From positions 310,001 to 374,000 of the forward strand of contig NZ_CP040332.1 in assembly GCF_005576615.1 (NCBI RefSeq): a DNA stretch of 64,000 nt, written 5' to 3'. Each line of letters starts with the position of its first letter. Position 1 is the stretch's first letter. Shown piece after piece: positions 45,073 through 54,902 of the stretch. The position numbers were made by a program, and so were the translations under genes. The notes under the pieces are model-generated. The model had not been told where the DNA came from. It made no database searches and worked only from the letters and a program-made list of their open reading frames with translations. This DNA is from Natrinema versiforme. GTDB taxonomy: Archaea; Halobacteriota; Halobacteria; Halobacteriales; Natrialbaceae.

Positions 45073-47487
45073 TTACTTATCTACTGCGGGGAGTGAGACT
45101 GAGAACGTCGTTCCATCGTCCGGTTCCGAATCGATCCATATTTCGCCCCCATGACGCTCGACGATTCGCTTGCACAACGCGAGTCCGATACCCGTTCCGT
45201 CGTGCTCCTCACGCGAGTGAAGGCGTTGGAAAATCTCGAAGATCCGGTCTTGGTCATCGGGGTCAATGCCGATCCCGTTGTCGCTGACCGATACGACCCA
45301 CTTTTTACCGGCTCGTTCGGCCGAGATATGGACTTGGGGAGGCGCATCGCCTCTATATTCGATGGCGTTCTCTAGTAGATTCTGGAAGACCTGACGGAGT
45401 TGGCTGGCGTCACCCTCAACCTCGGGTAAGTCCTCACTCGTAATCTCCGCATCGTGCTCCTCGATCCGAAGCTGGAGATTATCTACAACACCGTCCAGAA
45501 CCATCTCTAGGTCGATTGGTTCAAAGGGGTCTCCCTGGGTCTCGACCCGGGAATATTCGAGCAAGCCGTCAATAATCTCTCGCATTCGGTCCGCGCCATC
45601 CACAGCGAAGTCGATGAATTCACGGCCATCCTCGTCGAGTTCGTCGCTGTAGCGTTCCTCGAGCAACTGGAGATAGCTGGATACCATCCGCAGTGGCTCT
45701 TGGAGATCGTGGGAGGCCGCGTACGCGAACTGCTCGAGGCGCTCATTTGACTCCTGTAACTTCTGCTCGAAGGTCTTTCGGTCGGTGATGTCCCGTGCCA
45801 CACCGACCATCCGCGTCAATCCGTCTTCGTCTTGAATGGGCCGACCTGGGGCTTCGATCCAGCGCTCTTCCCCGTCCCGATCAATGCGAATCTCTTCGTA
45901 TTTCGGCTCGCCAGTGTCGAGTGATTCTCTGATCTTCTCTTCGATCATCTCTCGGTCGTCGGGGTGGACGATCCCGATGAAATCGTCCCAGGTTTCGACT
46001 GTGGATCCGTATAACGACTCCGCCGAGGGATAGAAGGACGTCTGATCCTCGTCGATATTCCAGTCCCAGACGATCGCATCTGTGGCGTCGAGGGCGAACT
46101 CCATCCGCTCCCGGACACGCTGGAGTTCTCGTTCGCGTTCTTTCCGTTCAGTGATGTCCTGGACAGCGCCGCGGAGCGACACGATTTCCCCATCCTCGAG
46201 ATCGGGTTCACCGATGACTCGGAGCCATCGCACCTCGCCAGTAGGCGTCTGGAACCGGGTTTCAATGTCGAAGGACTTGCCGGATTGGATCGCCTCATCG
46301 ATAGCACGCTCAACGTTCGGTCGATCTTCATCGTGGTACACGTCCAATGCTTCATCCAATGGCGGCTCTTCATCGGATTGAATCGCTAAAATCTCGAAAA
46401 GATGGTCTGTCCAGAAGACATCGTGCGTGTCTGGGTCAATTTCCCACCCGCCGATATCCGCAACACGCTCCGCACGCTCGAGCAGATCGTACACTCGTTC
46501 GAGTTCCTGTTCGCGCTCTTTGCGCTGGGTTATATCTTCGAAGTACACGGAGAGTCCAGACTCGGAAGGATAAATCCGAACCATCGACCAGGTGCCGAGT
46601 GGCTCCGAGTACCGTTCAAACCTCATTGGTTCCTGTGTTGCTAAGGCCTCGTCAAACCGTTCGAAGATCGGGTCAGATTTGTCAACATCAAACACTTCCC
46701 ACGGTTTCTGACCAACGAGTTTGCTGGCCGACTTCCCGATATATTCTTGCGCTTTTTCGTTCACATATTCATACTGGAACTCTTCGTCGAGTGCGTAGAA
46801 GGCGTCGTCAATTCGCTCGAAGACATCATCGAGTTCTTGTTCGAGTTGGTCAGTCTGTTTTTCGAGTTGTTGCTCGTACTCGCGCCGGTCAGTCATGTCT
46901 CGAGTGACTTTCGTGAATCCTTGAAGCTCTCCGTCGTCTCTGATGGCAGTGATCGTGACGTTCGCCCAGAAGCGCGATCCGTCTTTCCGAATCCGCCACC
47001 CTTCGTCCTCGACGCGGCCTTCGGCCGCAGCCCGTTCGAGGTTCTGCTCGGGAACGCCAGCGGCGATATCGTCCTTGGTATAAAACGCCGAGAAGTGCTG
47101 GCCGATGATGTCGTCGGCGGAATACCCCTTGATTCGCTCGGCTCCCTCGTTCCAACTAACGACCGTGCCCTCGGGATCGAGCATGAAGATGGCGTAATCC
47201 TTGACCGCTCTCACGAAGGCACTGAACTGCTCACTGTCCGGATCGTGACGATCCACCTCGCCTCTCTCAGTGGACCACCACACCCGGGTGAAACCATTGA
47301 TCTGTTTCGTTCGCAACTCTCCCTGTTCGGTAAGATCCCCCAGATACCCGCGTGCCGTCTGTGGGGGACAGTCCAGTTCTTGGGTAATTTCCTCAACCGA
47401 TACCGGGGTTTCCGGCTGTTCTAATTGATTAAAGAATAACCGAATATCGTCAATAGCGATATCCGACGAAGAGTCCGAGGTTTCCAT
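45073..47487 (-). CDS. Sensor histidine kinase with N-terminal winged helix and four PAS domains
   Basis: Soluble protein of 804 residues. Residues ~1-70 form a DNA-binding-like winged helix (VSVEEITQELDCPPQTARGYLGDLTEQGELRTKQING). Four PAS/PAC units follow at ~85-205, 215-325, 340-450 and 455-575 (linkers DMTDRREYE, DITQRKERE, DITERKERE, DITDRKTFE). HisKA has AASHDLQEPLRMVSSYLQLLE and HATPase has NLLENAIEYR, DNGIGI and GTGIGLALCK. Fusion of a wHTH to a kinase is unusual and suggests direct regulation of a promoter or promoter-linked sensing. Its kinase core is a close paralogue of the one at 23527-25566. Confidence 0.92.
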   Translation of the reverse strand: METSDSSSDIAIDDIRLFFNQLEQPETPVSVEEITQELDCPPQTARGYLGDLTEQGELRTKQINGFTRVWWSTERGEVDRHDPDSEQFSAFVRAVKDYAIFMLDPEGTVVSWNEGAERIKGYSADDIIGQHFSAFYTKDDIAAGVPEQNLERAAAEGRVEDEGWRIRKDGSRFWANVTITAIRDDGELQGFTKVTRDMTDRREYEQQLEKQTDQLEQELDDVFERIDDAFYALDEEFQYEYVNEKAQEYIGKSASKLVGQKPWEVFDVDKSDPIFERFDEALATQEPMRFERYSEPLGTWSMVRIYPSESGLSVYFEDITQRKEREQELERVYDLLERAERVADIGGWEIDPDTHDVFWTDHLFEILAIQSDEEPPLDEALDVYHDEDRPNVERAIDEAIQSGKSFDIETRFQTPTGEVRWLRVIGEPDLEDGEIVSLRGAVQDITERKERERELQRVRERMEFALDATDAIVWDWNIDEDQTSFYPSAESLYGSTVETWDDFIGIVHPDDREMIEEKIRESLDTGEPKYEEIRIDRDGEERWIEAPGRPIQDEDGLTRMVGVARDITDRKTFEQKLQESNERLEQFAYAASHDLQEPLRMVSSYLQLLEERYSDELDEDGREFIDFAVDGADRMREIIDGLLEYSRVETQGDPFEPIDLEMVLDGVVDNLQLRIEEHDAEITSEDLPEVEGDASQLRQVFQNLLENAIEYRGDAPPQVHISAERAGKKWVVSVSDNGIGIDPDDQDRIFEIFQRLHSREEHDGTGIGLALCKRIVERHGGEIWIDSEPDDGTTFSVSLPAVDK

Positions 47488-47648
47488 TGTCCTCTACTTA
47501 CGGTGTGAACTAATAAGCCCTTGGCGGAGAGACGTATGCTCAGTATCGGCGGAGGCGTTGCCGCCAGCAGTCGCGAGCGAACGGAACTCTTTCGTCATCA
47601 CGAGACGGCGCCGCCGCCTCGAACGACCGTGCTTTTCACCGAAGCTAA

Positions 47649-47783
47649 GCGGGAGCGAAGTTCCCGCGAGGTCCGAGAGAGCGTCGCTCTCTCGAGATTT
47701 TGCCGGGACGAGACGGAGTCGCGCCCGTGGATCAAAAGGTGTTCGCGCCTTTCGTCATCACGGAAGACGCTATGCGTCTTCCG
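47649..47783. repeat. Cluster of strong hairpins
   Basis: Within 135 bases there are at least three near-perfect stems: GCGGGA...TCCCGC-type at 47649-47667, a 9-bp stem with GTC loop at 47674-47694, and a 10-bp stem with TAT loop at 47761-47783. A weaker AAAGG...CCTTT stem lies between the last two. There is no protein-like composition. The block resembles dispersed palindromic elements, or a bidirectional transcription stop after the kinase promoter region. Confidence 0.6.
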
Positions 47784-47956
47784 AACGACAGCGCAAAAGT
47801 TCGGTGTGCAGACGTAGTACCGAACTATCCGATCGCGTTTCAGGCGTTTTCCGAATACAGAGATTGTACTATTTACTAGGAACGTATCTCAGATACGAAC
47901 CCGAGCACTGACGACCCGACGGCTGTCTTTATGATGCCCTCGTCCGTCGCCCCGAT

Positions 47957-48859
47957 ATGGACGCCACTCGCGACGCGGTTCTGGACTGTCTCGGGTCGTT
48001 CCCCGACCGCCCCGATCCGGCCGTCGAGACCGTCTCGGTCTCGTCCGCCGACGGGTTCGAGCGCCGCCTCCTCGAGTACGAGGTCGAACCGGGGGACCGA
48101 ATCCGGCCTATCTGCTCGTTCCCGACGGTATCGACGGTGAGCGCCCTGGGTGCTCGCCGTTCACCCTCACGCGGGCGAGTTCGCCGTTGGGAAGTCGGAT
48201 CCCGCCGGCCTGAGCGACACGAAAGCATACCATTACGGCGTCGAACTCTGCGAGCGCGGACACGTCGTCTGCTGTCCGGATCTGCTCTGTTTCGAGGACC
48301 GACGCCCGTCCGAACGCGAACGGACGGCCGGGACGACCCCCTCGGGGGCTGACTACGAGAAGTTCGTCGCGATGGAGCGCCTGTTGCGAGGCTCTTCTCC
48401 AAGCGAAGTATCTCTCGGACCTCGCCGCACGCTCGACGTTCTCGCGGGCCACGAACTGGTCGACCCGGACGCTATGGGGGTCCTCGGTCACTCGTTGGGC
48501 GGGCAAGAGGCCGCGTGGCTGTCGTGGTTCGACGACCGGATCGCCGCTGCGGTCGTCTCCAGCGGCACGGCACAACTCGCCGCCGTCCAGCGCGAGCGAA
48601 TCACCCACAACTTCGCGCTGTACGTCCCCGGCCTGTTGACCGTCGCGATATGGTGGACGTACTGGCGGACGTCGCCCCGACGCCGCTGCTGGTGACCCAC
48701 GGCACCGAGGACCGAATCTTCCCGCCCGACTCCGTCCACACCCTCGCCGATACCGTTTCCGAGGCCCACGACGCCGGCGCTTCGGAGCGGTTCGAGACGC
48801 TCTTTTTCGACGGCGGCCACGAGTTCCCCGCCGACGTTCGCTCGAGCGCCTACGACTAG
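47957..48859 (+). pseudogene. Frameshifted alpha/beta hydrolase (dienelactone-hydrolase-like)
   Basis: The gene starts MDATRDAVLDCLGSFPDRPDP after a CTTTATGA TATA element. The reading frame shifts near 48120 (resuming VLAVHPHAGEFAVGKSDPAGLSDTKAYHYG) and again near 48645 (resuming DMVDVLADVAPTPLLVTHGTEDRIFPPDS), and ends ...FFDGGHEFPADVRSSAYD. The nucleophile elbow GHSLGGQEAAW, acid HGTEDRIF and histidine GGHEF all survive, so decay is recent or two sequence errors exist. Intact length would be about 300 residues. Confidence 0.8.
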
Positions 48860-48933
48860 TTGGACCGCTGGCTCGATCCGTAATTCGGACGCCGGATGTG
48901 GTCACTGGAGTCCCGAGCCGCGACCGGTACGTC

Positions 48934-50616
48934 TCACGCCGTCTCGGCGTCGTCTGCCGTCTCGTCTCGGAGTTCCGTCCGGCGGATCTTCCCGGTGACT
49001 GTCTTCGGGAGATCCTCCCGGAACTCGATTTCGCGGGGGTACTCGTGTGCCGACAGTTCTTCTCGAACGTGGGTCTTGATCTCCTCTGCGAGGCCTTCGG
49101 AGACCGTCGTCCCCTCGCTGGGAACGACGTAGGCCTTCACGATGTTGCCCCGCTCTCGATGGGGCTTCGGTACGACGGCCGCCTCGGCGACGGCCTCGTG
49201 TTCGCCCAGCGAACTCTCGACCTCGAAGGGGCCGATCCGGTACCCCGACGAGAGGATGACATCGTCGGCGCGCCCCTCGAACCAGAAGTACCCGTCCTCG
49301 TCCCTGTGTGCGAGGTCGCCCGAGAGGTACCACTTACCGTCCGGTCCATCGACGAAGCAGTCCGCGGTCTTGTCGGACTTCTCCCAGTATTCCGCGAAGA
49401 AACAGGGGTAGTCCCCGCGCTGGGCGATTTCGCCGGTTTCACCGGGCTCGAGCACCTCTCCCGTTTCGGGGTCGACGACGGCGGCTTCGATCCCGGGCAG
49501 CGGCTTGCCCATCGATCCCGGCCGGACCGCCATCGTCGGGTAGTTATTGATGATCATGTTCCCCGTCTCCGTCTGGCCGTAGGTGTCGTGGATCGTGACG
49601 CCGAGGGTCTCCTCGCCCCACTCGACGACGCCCGCCGAGAGCGGTTCGCCGATCGACAGCGCGTGGCGGAGATCGAGCGAGACCCCCTCGAGGACCGATT
49701 CGTGCTCGCGGAGCATGCGGTAGGCCGTCGGGACCGAGAACAGGACCGTGACGGGATAGGTATCGAGGAGTTCGGCCCACGCCTCGGTCTCGAACTCGCC
49801 CTCGTAGGTGAACAGTGCGGTCCCCCAGAACCACGCACCGAGGGTGTTGATCGGACCGGTCAGCCAGCCGAGGTCCGCGGTCGACCAGTAGCAATCGCCT
49901 TCCCGTAGATCGACCGCGTACTTCTGCGTAGCAGCGACACCGGCGACCCACCGGTGTCTGTGTAGGACTCCCTTCGCCAGTCCGGTCGTCCCGCTGGTGT
50001 AGTACAGCAATGCGTCGTCCTCGCCGCCGGTGTCGGCCGGCTCATACTCGCGACTCGCGTTCGCCATTTCGCTCCGGTAGCTCGCATCGCCGCGACGGAT
50101 CCCCGTCCCGTCGTCGCTGACGACGATCACGTGTTCGACGGACGGGGCATCCTCGAGCGCGTCCGCGACCGTCTCGCGGTTCGCAGCGGTGGTGACGATC
50201 GCCTTCGCGTCGCAGTCGTCTAGCCGGTAGGCGATCCCGTCGGGACCGAACCGCTCGTTGATACCGCCGAAGACGGCACCTCGCTTGAGCGTCCCGACCA
50301 GCGCCACGTAGTGTTCGGGGATTCGTGGCATGTACGAGAACACGCGGTCGCCCCGTTCGATGCCGAGCCCCTCGAGGACGTTCGCGAACCGGTCGGTTCG
50401 GTCGGCGAGTTCCCAGAAGGTCATCGTCGTCAGCTCCCCGTCCGTGCCGACCTGATACAGCGCGACTTTCTCCTTGTTCTCGGCGTGGCGGTCGCACACC
50501 TCGTGTGCGATATTCAACGACGAGGGAGCGTCCCAGTCCGCCGCGTTGTAGATCTCGTCCCACGAGAACGCCTCGCGAGTGTCCTCGTAATCGGCCATAT
50601 TGTGACTCTGTGGCAT
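48934..50616 (-). CDS. AMP-forming acyl-CoA synthetase (acetyl-CoA synthetase-like)
   Basis: Protein of 560 residues that activates a carboxylic acid with ATP and CoA. Motifs of the ANL superfamily: LLYYTSGTTGLAKGVLHRHR (P-loop A3), IHDTYGQTETGN (A5), YLSGDLAHRDEDGYFWFEGRADDVILSSGYRIGPFEVE (hinge and A8), and PKTVTGKIRRTELRD, with the catalytic lysine in TGKI (A10). It belongs nearer to acetyl/propionyl- or medium-chain synthetases than to long-chain FadD. The start could also be six codons in (MADYED). No partner gene is adjacent; the substrate is unassigned. Confidence 0.92.
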   Translation of the reverse strand: MPQSHNMADYEDTREAFSWDEIYNAADWDAPSSLNIAHEVCDRHAENKEKVALYQVGTDGELTTMTFWELADRTDRFANVLEGLGIERGDRVFSYMPRIPEHYVALVGTLKRGAVFGGINERFGPDGIAYRLDDCDAKAIVTTAANRETVADALEDAPSVEHVIVVSDDGTGIRRGDASYRSEMANASREYEPADTGGEDDALLYYTSGTTGLAKGVLHRHRWVAGVAATQKYAVDLREGDCYWSTADLGWLTGPINTLGAWFWGTALFTYEGEFETEAWAELLDTYPVTVLFSVPTAYRMLREHESVLEGVSLDLRHALSIGEPLSAGVVEWGEETLGVTIHDTYGQTETGNMIINNYPTMAVRPGSMGKPLPGIEAAVVDPETGEVLEPGETGEIAQRGDYPCFFAEYWEKSDKTADCFVDGPDGKWYLSGDLAHRDEDGYFWFEGRADDVILSSGYRIGPFEVESSLGEHEAVAEAAVVPKPHRERGNIVKAYVVPSEGTTVSEGLAEEIKTHVREELSAHEYPREIEFREDLPKTVTGKIRRTELRDETADDAETA

Positions 50617-50912
50617 ACACTACGGGTGGCTTCGTTCTCGGCAATAATTGCACCGGATGGTTGCACACTCGCTTCTGCGGAGAAAAACTCGCGGAGTGGC
50701 GACCCCGCTTCGAAAGCCCGGTTTCCGCGGGTGAGGGCAGTCTCGAGAACACTGGCTACAACTGAAAATAGGTCACTGCTCGCGGTCGCCGTTTGTCCGT
50801 CGACTCGAATTCCCGACTGATCGCTTCGAAGGCACGTCCCGTCTCGTCGCTTGGCTCTCGATTGGCAAGAGCGATCGGCTGTCTCGCCCGCCTGTCGCGA
50901 ATACCGTGCCAG
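50617..50912. other. Intergenic stretch before the acyl-CoA synthetase
   Basis: About 300 bases holding the synthetase promoter side. No gene or notable repeat is visible. Confidence 0.35.
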
Positions 50913-51239
50913 CTACGACCCCGTTTCGACGAGGTCCGCTTCCCCATACGTCTCGTCGACGGTCGTCACACGGACCGTCGCCTCGATCGCCGCGATGTCC
51001 GCCTCGAGGAAGAGGACGAACCCGCTTTCTGTCTTGCAGACGAGCGTGCCGTCGGCTTTCTCGTCGACGATATCTACGGTCACCTCGTCACCCGGTTCGG
51101 GCTTTCCACCCAAGGATTCCCCGCATCGCCAACAGTCGGGATCGTACTCCGTGGCCCCTTCAGGAGCGTTGTTTGCCCCGCAGCGACGCGTATCGCATTT
51201 GATGAACGAGTCGTGTTTTCTCGGCTGGTAGCGTCCCAC
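50913..51239 (-). CDS. TRAM-domain protein with N-terminal zinc ribbon
   Basis: Small protein with CDTRRCGANNAPEG...DCWRCGESL (two Cys pairs, zinc-ribbon-like) followed by a TRAM-type beta-barrel (EPGDEVTVDIVDEKADGTLVCKTESGFVLFLE). Haloarchaea encode many short TRAM proteins thought to act as RNA-binding chaperones. The start is uncertain: I favour GTG at 51239 (108 residues); an ATG at 51305 would add a basic leader. Single gene. Confidence 0.68.
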   Translation of the reverse strand: MGRYQPRKHDSFIKCDTRRCGANNAPEGATEYDPDCWRCGESLGGKPEPGDEVTVDIVDEKADGTLVCKTESGFVLFLEADIAAIEATVRVTTVDETYGEADLVETGS

Positions 51240-51907
51240 AGTACTTCGTCTGTACCGTCTCCTAAAAGCATGCCGCTCGTTCAACGACGCCGGATTTGGT
51301 CTCATTCGAACGAAGTCGGTCTCGAACCTTGCCCATCAGTATCTGACAAGCCTGAGATTGAGGTGAGCGACGATGTCGGCGATCAGCTTACGGTGGTATC
51401 TCTCAAGAAGGCGAGGGCCTGTCTCGGAGCGGATCGGTGCTGGAGAGACAACCGTATCCGTCCCCCGCCGTTGGCACGTCGGACGTAGTGATAATTAATG
51501 CTACTGGCTCTGTACTGAGGTAACACGATGCTACCGACTCGAATTTCTCTCCTATAGACCGTGATGTGTCCCGTTTCGTTCCCGTGCGACTACTGAATTG
51601 GGAGCCGCTGTTGCTCGAATCGACTCTCTGTCCGCAAACGAGGGCACAGTTTCCCAGCGCCGCCGGCCTCTCCTCGATGGGTGACGAAACTCGTTGCCCC
51701 GAGCGCAGCTATTCTTCAGAACGAGACCGATACGACGCACGAGAGCGACTCTCGAGCAGTTTCGATATAACAGTAGTTGACTGCATGACTCGATCTTCTG
51801 AGACTCATTCAACCAGTCATATTCGAGCCGTATACTAGTTTAGTCCATGATATCTTCCGTTCACTTGTTCTCGGAATCCTTATCCGTCGATAGACAGAAA
51901 TTCCGAT
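51240..51907. other. Intergenic stretch before the PadR gene
   Basis: About 670 bases without a gene I can support; frames are short and Arg/Ser-rich. AT content rises just before the PadR gene, whose promoter probably includes the sequence around 51870-51895. Confidence 0.35.
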
Positions 51908-52201
51908 ATGTACGATCTCACTGGCTTCCAGCGAGACTTGCTATACACGATCGCCGGACAGGACGAACCGCACGGACTCGCGATCAAGGAGGAACTCGAG
52001 GAGTACTACGAAAAGGAGATCCACCACGGACGACTCTACCCCAACCTCGACACCCTCGTCGATAAAGGGCTCGTCGAGAAAGGCGAACTCGACCAGCGAA
52101 CGAATTACTACACGGTCACGGCCCGCGGGCGACGGGAACTCGAGGCTCGTCGCGAGTGGGAAGACAGCTACGTCGGCGAGTTACTCGCCGACTCCGAGTA
52201 A
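51908..52201 (+). CDS. PadR-family transcriptional regulator
   Basis: Winged-helix protein of 97 residues. PadR landmarks are LTGFQRDLLYTIAGQDEPHGLAIKEELEEYYEKEIHHGRLYPNLDTLVDKGLVEKGELDQRTNYYTVTARGRRELE, including the conserved Y-P-x-L recognition helix. It lacks the C-terminal dimerisation helix of long PadR proteins, as do most haloarchaeal ones, and is almost full family length here. No regulated neighbour is evident. Confidence 0.9.
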   Translation: MYDLTGFQRDLLYTIAGQDEPHGLAIKEELEEYYEKEIHHGRLYPNLDTLVDKGLVEKGELDQRTNYYTVTARGRRELEARREWEDSYVGELLADSE

Positions 52202-53125
52202 GAGAGGGCGTTGTTCGTCCCGGGGTGGGACACTGTCGGGTCTCTCGGACGCCGATCTGCAGTGGTCAGCATCGAATCGGGACCGCTGATCGCGTCTTTT
52301 CTACGGTCTCCTCGAGGGACCTCGCGGCCGACTCGATCCGTAGCTCCTTCGCAGCTGGTCGCAGCTCCGGACCGGTGCATTATTTCGACCAGTTGCGGTG
52401 TTCCGACTGCAGTCTGCCCTGACTAACTACCAGATTGAAATACTATTGTAATATTTGAGTGTTGGTGGATCAAGCGGCCTTCGTGATCGGCCATGACTGC
52501 TTCTTCGAAGCCGATCGACAACTCGAGACTGACCGTTGTTCGATTGTGTTGCGATCGATAACTCGGGGATCCTTCCAGTGGAGAGCGCTACCGCTCGTCC
52601 GTCGCTGTCGATATTGGAACGAATGAAATGTGGGTGTATAGCGGCTATAAAACTTCGATTGTGGTGCTTACTCGAGAAACCAATCAGAAATTCCATAACC
52701 AATGCGATGCCGATGCCAGCCGTTTCTCGTCGATTCGATACTGCAGTTCAGTCGCTTCCGCCGTCGCTACCGGCATTGATTTCGAGATGAAAACTCCGGA
52801 TACCGACGATCACTGTAACGGTTCATATCCAAATAGTATCCTATAACTACCAGTTTTATTACCTCTATAGAATCACTCGTCTTTCGATCATCGATACGGA
52901 GATCCAGCGTGATGCCTAGCCGCATTCGTCAACCGGTCCGTCGGTCCGTTCGATCTCTCTATCTGTCTCTCGTTCTGTATGACAACCGATAGCTCGTCTA
53001 CGGATGAGCGTCCGCGATGGTCTTACTGCTCCCAGCGGTCGATGCCACGACCGAATCCGACCCCCTCATCGGATTTCGACGACCGAAAACGGACGGCTCG
53101 GCGATCGTTAGCGATCTGTTGTGAG
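52202..53125. other. Long non-coding or decayed stretch
   Basis: About 920 bases, more A/T-rich than the surroundings, with no intact gene. A plus-strand frame near 52628 (MWVYSGYKTSIVVLTRETNQKF) reads somewhat protein-like and may be a mobile-element remnant; I could not match it. The stretch separates the PadR gene from a truncated arabinofuranosidase, so it probably records deletions. Confidence 0.4.
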
Positions 53126-53700
53126 CTACTTAATCGAGATGCCGGCTACCGTTGAGGAGGGGAGATCGGCTATCAGCGACCCGCTGTCGGCCGTCACGTC
53201 GAGGTTGTCGGCGGCGTCCGTCGCCGCGGTGTCGGCGTCGACTTCCGTTTCGGGGGCTTGATCCTCGAACAGTATCTCCGCGTCGACGGCATCGGGCTCG
53301 AGTGCCATTCCCTCGAGGGACACTTCGACCGTATGCGTCTCGCGACAGTCGAGGTTCGTAACGGTGACGTAGGCCTCGTCACCGGCGGTCGATGCGGACG
53401 CTCCGACGAGGGGCCGCTCCTGATCGTCCTCGAGATCGCGCACCGGCGTCTCGACGGACGTCTGGACGGCCTCGTTCCCCTTGTGCGGCGCGTACAGGTC
53501 GAAGACGCGGTAGGTCGGACGCGCCCAGGCCTCGTCCGCGTCGGTCTCGATGAGACACTGCAGGACGTTGACCGTCTGTGCGATGTTCGACATCGTCAAG
53601 ATGTCGCTGTAGTGGTTGAAGATATCGAGGACGGCCGCCGCGGAGAGTGCGTCGAGGACGGTCCCCGGCTGCTCGAGTCCGTTGTCGGCGTTCCGTCTTC
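53126..53700 (-). pseudogene. C-terminal fragment of a GH51 alpha-L-arabinofuranosidase
   Basis: About 190 residues in one frame: VLDALSAAAVLDIFNHYSDILTMSNIAQTVNVLQCLI, then RPTYRVFDLYAPHKGNEAV and a beta-sandwich end (AYVTVTNLDCRETHTVEVSLEG). These are the end of the catalytic barrel and the C-terminal domain of GH51 enzymes. The catalytic glutamates and the first ~300 residues are missing. The open frame does continue to a proper stop. It is a deletion remnant; arabinan-degrading genes are not nearby. Confidence 0.8.
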
Positions 53701-53856
53701 TCCATCTCCGTCGGTTGCCGCTCGAGTTTCCGGCGGCAAACGGCGGAGATTGAATGCTATTTTTACTCTCATATGGATGTAATGGGGGGCCGATAGCTGA
53801 ATCGCGGGCAATTCATAATAGTAACAGAGAGTCGGTACCCGAGAATGGCAAGGAAT

Positions 53857-54648
53857 TCAAGAATGAGCGAGATTCAGTTCGATTTCGTTTGTCACACTTC
53901 GCAGTGTCTCGACCACTTGTGACGTTTTTCCGGTATCGTTCATACGATGAGTCGGTCCGGAAACGGTACATGCTCCGATGACGTTCTCCGAGACGGACAT
54001 CACCGGGACGGAAACGGCGAATAGCTTCTTCGTACTCTCCGACCGATTCGTCGCGTATCCTCGCTCTCGGATTTCTGCTAGTTCGTCGTTGAGCGTCTCT
54101 GTATCGGTGATCGTGTTTTCCGTCGCCGCTGGCAGCCCGTGGCGCTGTACGATCTCGTCGACGCGAGCGTCGGGCATGAACGCGAGCATGGCCTTCCCCG
54201 ACGCGACCTGATGGATCGGGAGCTGCGCGCCGACCCTCGTTCGGAGCGACACGCCCTGATGCCCGACTTCCTTGAAGACGATGACCGATTTCCCGTTCGA
54301 CTCGACCATGTATTGGGCGACCTCCTCCGTTTTGTCGGCGATTTCGGCGATCTTCGGCTTGATGATGTGCTGGCCCTCGAGTTGCTCCCGAACCAGCCCG
54401 CCGAGATCGAGATAGCCGAGTCCAAGACGGAACTCGTCGTCGTTCCGCTCGACGAACCCCTGCGCTTTGAGCGTGTTGAGGTGCTTGTACACGTTCGCTT
54501 TCGAATGCCCGGTCAATTGGGCCAGTTCGCTAACTTTCGCCGTCCGTTCTCGTTTGAGTGCCTCGACGATCGAAAGCGACGTATCGACCGCTTTGATCGT
54601 GTTCCTGCCGTCTCGATCGCCGGTTCGGCCCGGATCGTCCGTTCCCAT
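53857..54648 (-). CDS. IclR-family transcriptional regulator 1
   Basis: Regulator of 263 residues. The N-terminal winged helix (SLSIVEALKRERTAKVSELAQLTGHSKANVYKHLNTLKAQGFVER) is followed by the IclR effector domain (KSVIVFKEVGHQGVSLRTRVGAQLPIHQVASGKAMLAFMP; ERGYATNRSE). It is divergent from the CoA-transferase gene across ~250 bp that carry dyads, so it most likely controls the organic-acid module to its right, responding to the substrate or its CoA ester. Confidence 0.92.
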   Translation of the reverse strand: MGTDDPGRTGDRDGRNTIKAVDTSLSIVEALKRERTAKVSELAQLTGHSKANVYKHLNTLKAQGFVERNDDEFRLGLGYLDLGGLVREQLEGQHIIKPKIAEIADKTEEVAQYMVESNGKSVIVFKEVGHQGVSLRTRVGAQLPIHQVASGKAMLAFMPDARVDEIVQRHGLPAATENTITDTETLNDELAEIRERGYATNRSESTKKLFAVSVPVMSVSENVIGACTVSGPTHRMNDTGKTSQVVETLRSVTNEIELNLAHS

Positions 54649-54820
54649 ATCGTCCCGGACTTCCGTCGCCGACTATTTATGAGTTACTCCCAGTTGATCG
54701 ATTCGATATATAATTCACAGCGTGAAACGTGGCCGGTCGTCGGAGCGACGATACCGAACGAGCGTGCTGGGATCGGCTACGGAGTCGCCGTTCCCTCGGC
54801 GGAAGCCGGACGATATCGTT

Positions 54821-54836
54821 CGAATCCATCGATTCG
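54821..54836. promoter_or_regulatory. Dyad in the IclR-1/CoA-transferase intergenic region
   Basis: CGAATC-CATC-GATTCG is a 16-bp interrupted dyad just before an AAACGTTTATTA TATA-like stretch that reads toward the CoA-transferase gene. The position suits an IclR operator. Confidence 0.5.
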
Positions 54837-54902
54837 CACAAACGTTTATTACCGTCCCTGTTCCACGTTCAGGCGGCCTGACTACTGGAGGATACGAAAC
54901 GC

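Noticed and set aside
52427-52702. 91-residue minus-strand frame in the empty stretch
   Set aside because: No domain and poor codon use; probably chance in a lower-GC segment.
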